Positions 63,802 to 64,000 of a stretch of 64,000 nt of DNA are shown here, in pieces. The notes below the pieces were generated by a model. That model saw only the letters and a program-made list of their open reading frames with translations, was not told where the DNA came from and ran no database searches. Where the stretch lies: NCBI GenBank assembly GCA_030041335.1, contig JASHOB010000042.1:50366-114365 (forward strand), in the 5' to 3' direction. The first letter of the stretch is position 1. Each line of letters begins with the position of its first letter. Source of the DNA: Alphaproteobacteria bacterium. GTDB lineage: Bacteria > Pseudomonadota > Alphaproteobacteria > ATCC43930 > CGMCC-115725. The translations under genes and the position numbers were made by a program.

Positions 63802-64000
63802 TCAGAACGAGAAGCCGACGGCGAGGACGGGTCCGTATGCGGTAACGTCGAGGGTGCGAATCGCCTGGGTTGAATCGCCGATGCGCTCGGTGTTGAGTGC
63901 GCGGTAACCGGCGATCAGGTTGAGCCAGCTATTGGCTGCCCAGGTGACATAGGCGCCGACTTGCCATCCCCACGAGCCGCCGTCGACGCCGAACCCTTGG
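63802..64000 (-). CDS. C-terminal fragment of an outer-membrane beta-barrel protein (cut by window edge)
   Basis: The minus-strand frame that ends with TGA at 63802-63804 reads QGFGVDGGSWGWQVGAYVTW, AANSWLNLIAGYRALNTERI and TLDVTAYGPVLAVGFSF before the stop. The alternating hydrophobic/polar pattern and terminal phenylalanine are those of outer-membrane beta-barrels recognised by BamA. The N-terminal part lies outside the window. Such proteins are common in alphaproteobacteria as porin-like or Omp25/31-type proteins; the exact family cannot be fixed from 65 residues. Confidence 0.6.
   Translation of the reverse strand, partial: QGFGVDGGSWGWQVGAYVTWAANSWLNLIAGYRALNTERIGDSTQAIRTLDVTAYGPVLAVGFSF

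Overview
The window is GC-rich, gene-dense DNA of an alphaproteobacterial type, most likely a soil or rhizosphere member of the Hyphomicrobiales (Bradyrhizobium/Xanthobacteraceae-like). That placement is an inference from the many Liv-type ABC transporters, CoA ligases, GntR/HutC and Lrp regulators, DUF3175 and DUF2092 proteins and tightly overlapping operons; no rRNA or tRNA gene is present to confirm it. No insertion sequence, integrase, phage gene or CRISPR array is visible.

Layout. 1-335: 5' part of a Liv-type binding protein gene (minus). 920-10298 (minus): a four-gene unit encoding a soluble-adenylyl-cyclase-like signalling ATPase, two paralogous carotenoid-desaturase-like flavoproteins and, between them, an acetoacetate-decarboxylase-like protein. 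11084-14550: an M20 peptidase and an orphan kdpA with a small membrane ORF but no kdpB or kdpC. 15032-16968: a small ORF and a frameshifted RlmM/FtsJ-like RNA methyltransferase. 17030-18991: ornithine aminotransferase with a divergent Lrp/AsnC regulator. 19127-19536: a decayed short-chain dehydrogenase. 19719-20735: a type I extradiol dioxygenase. 21207-29441 (minus): an uptake-and-activation operon with an acyl-CoA synthetase, a full Liv transporter and a PaaK-like ligase, containing a perfect 44-bp palindrome. 30010-30849: S-formylglutathione hydrolase.

31249-45070 (plus) is the most striking region. It holds a GntR/HutC regulator, a complete Liv transporter, an aconitase-family LeuC/LeuD-like pair, an isocitrate-lyase-family lyase, both subunits of a hydantoinase/oxoprolinase, an isochorismatase-fold hydrolase lacking the family cysteine, and a fumarate-reductase-like flavoprotein. 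Most junctions overlap by 1-8 bases and the rest are 2-7 bases apart, so this looks like one 13-gene operon for import and stepwise breakdown of a single compound. A cyclic amide or imide degraded through a substituted dicarboxylate is my best guess.

45287-48831 holds an AI-2E-family membrane protein, DUF3175 and OmpA-like genes and two gene relics. 49188-54927 is a third Liv transporter followed by a TauD/TfdA dioxygenase. 55141-57949 is a FrcBCA-like sugar ABC transporter. 58251-63624 is a symmetrical pair of divergent units, sulfatase plus Gly-rich protein and DUF2092 protein plus Gly-rich paralogue. The last 199 bases encode the C-terminus of an outer-membrane beta-barrel protein.

Taken together the window is a catabolic and uptake island. 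Three complete Liv systems and a fragment of a fourth bring in organic acids or amides, CoA ligases and oxygenases act on them, and dedicated regulators sit beside several operons. At least four genes are frameshifted or decayed. Two of these carry a single one-base deletion, so sequencing error has to be excluded before calling them pseudogenes.
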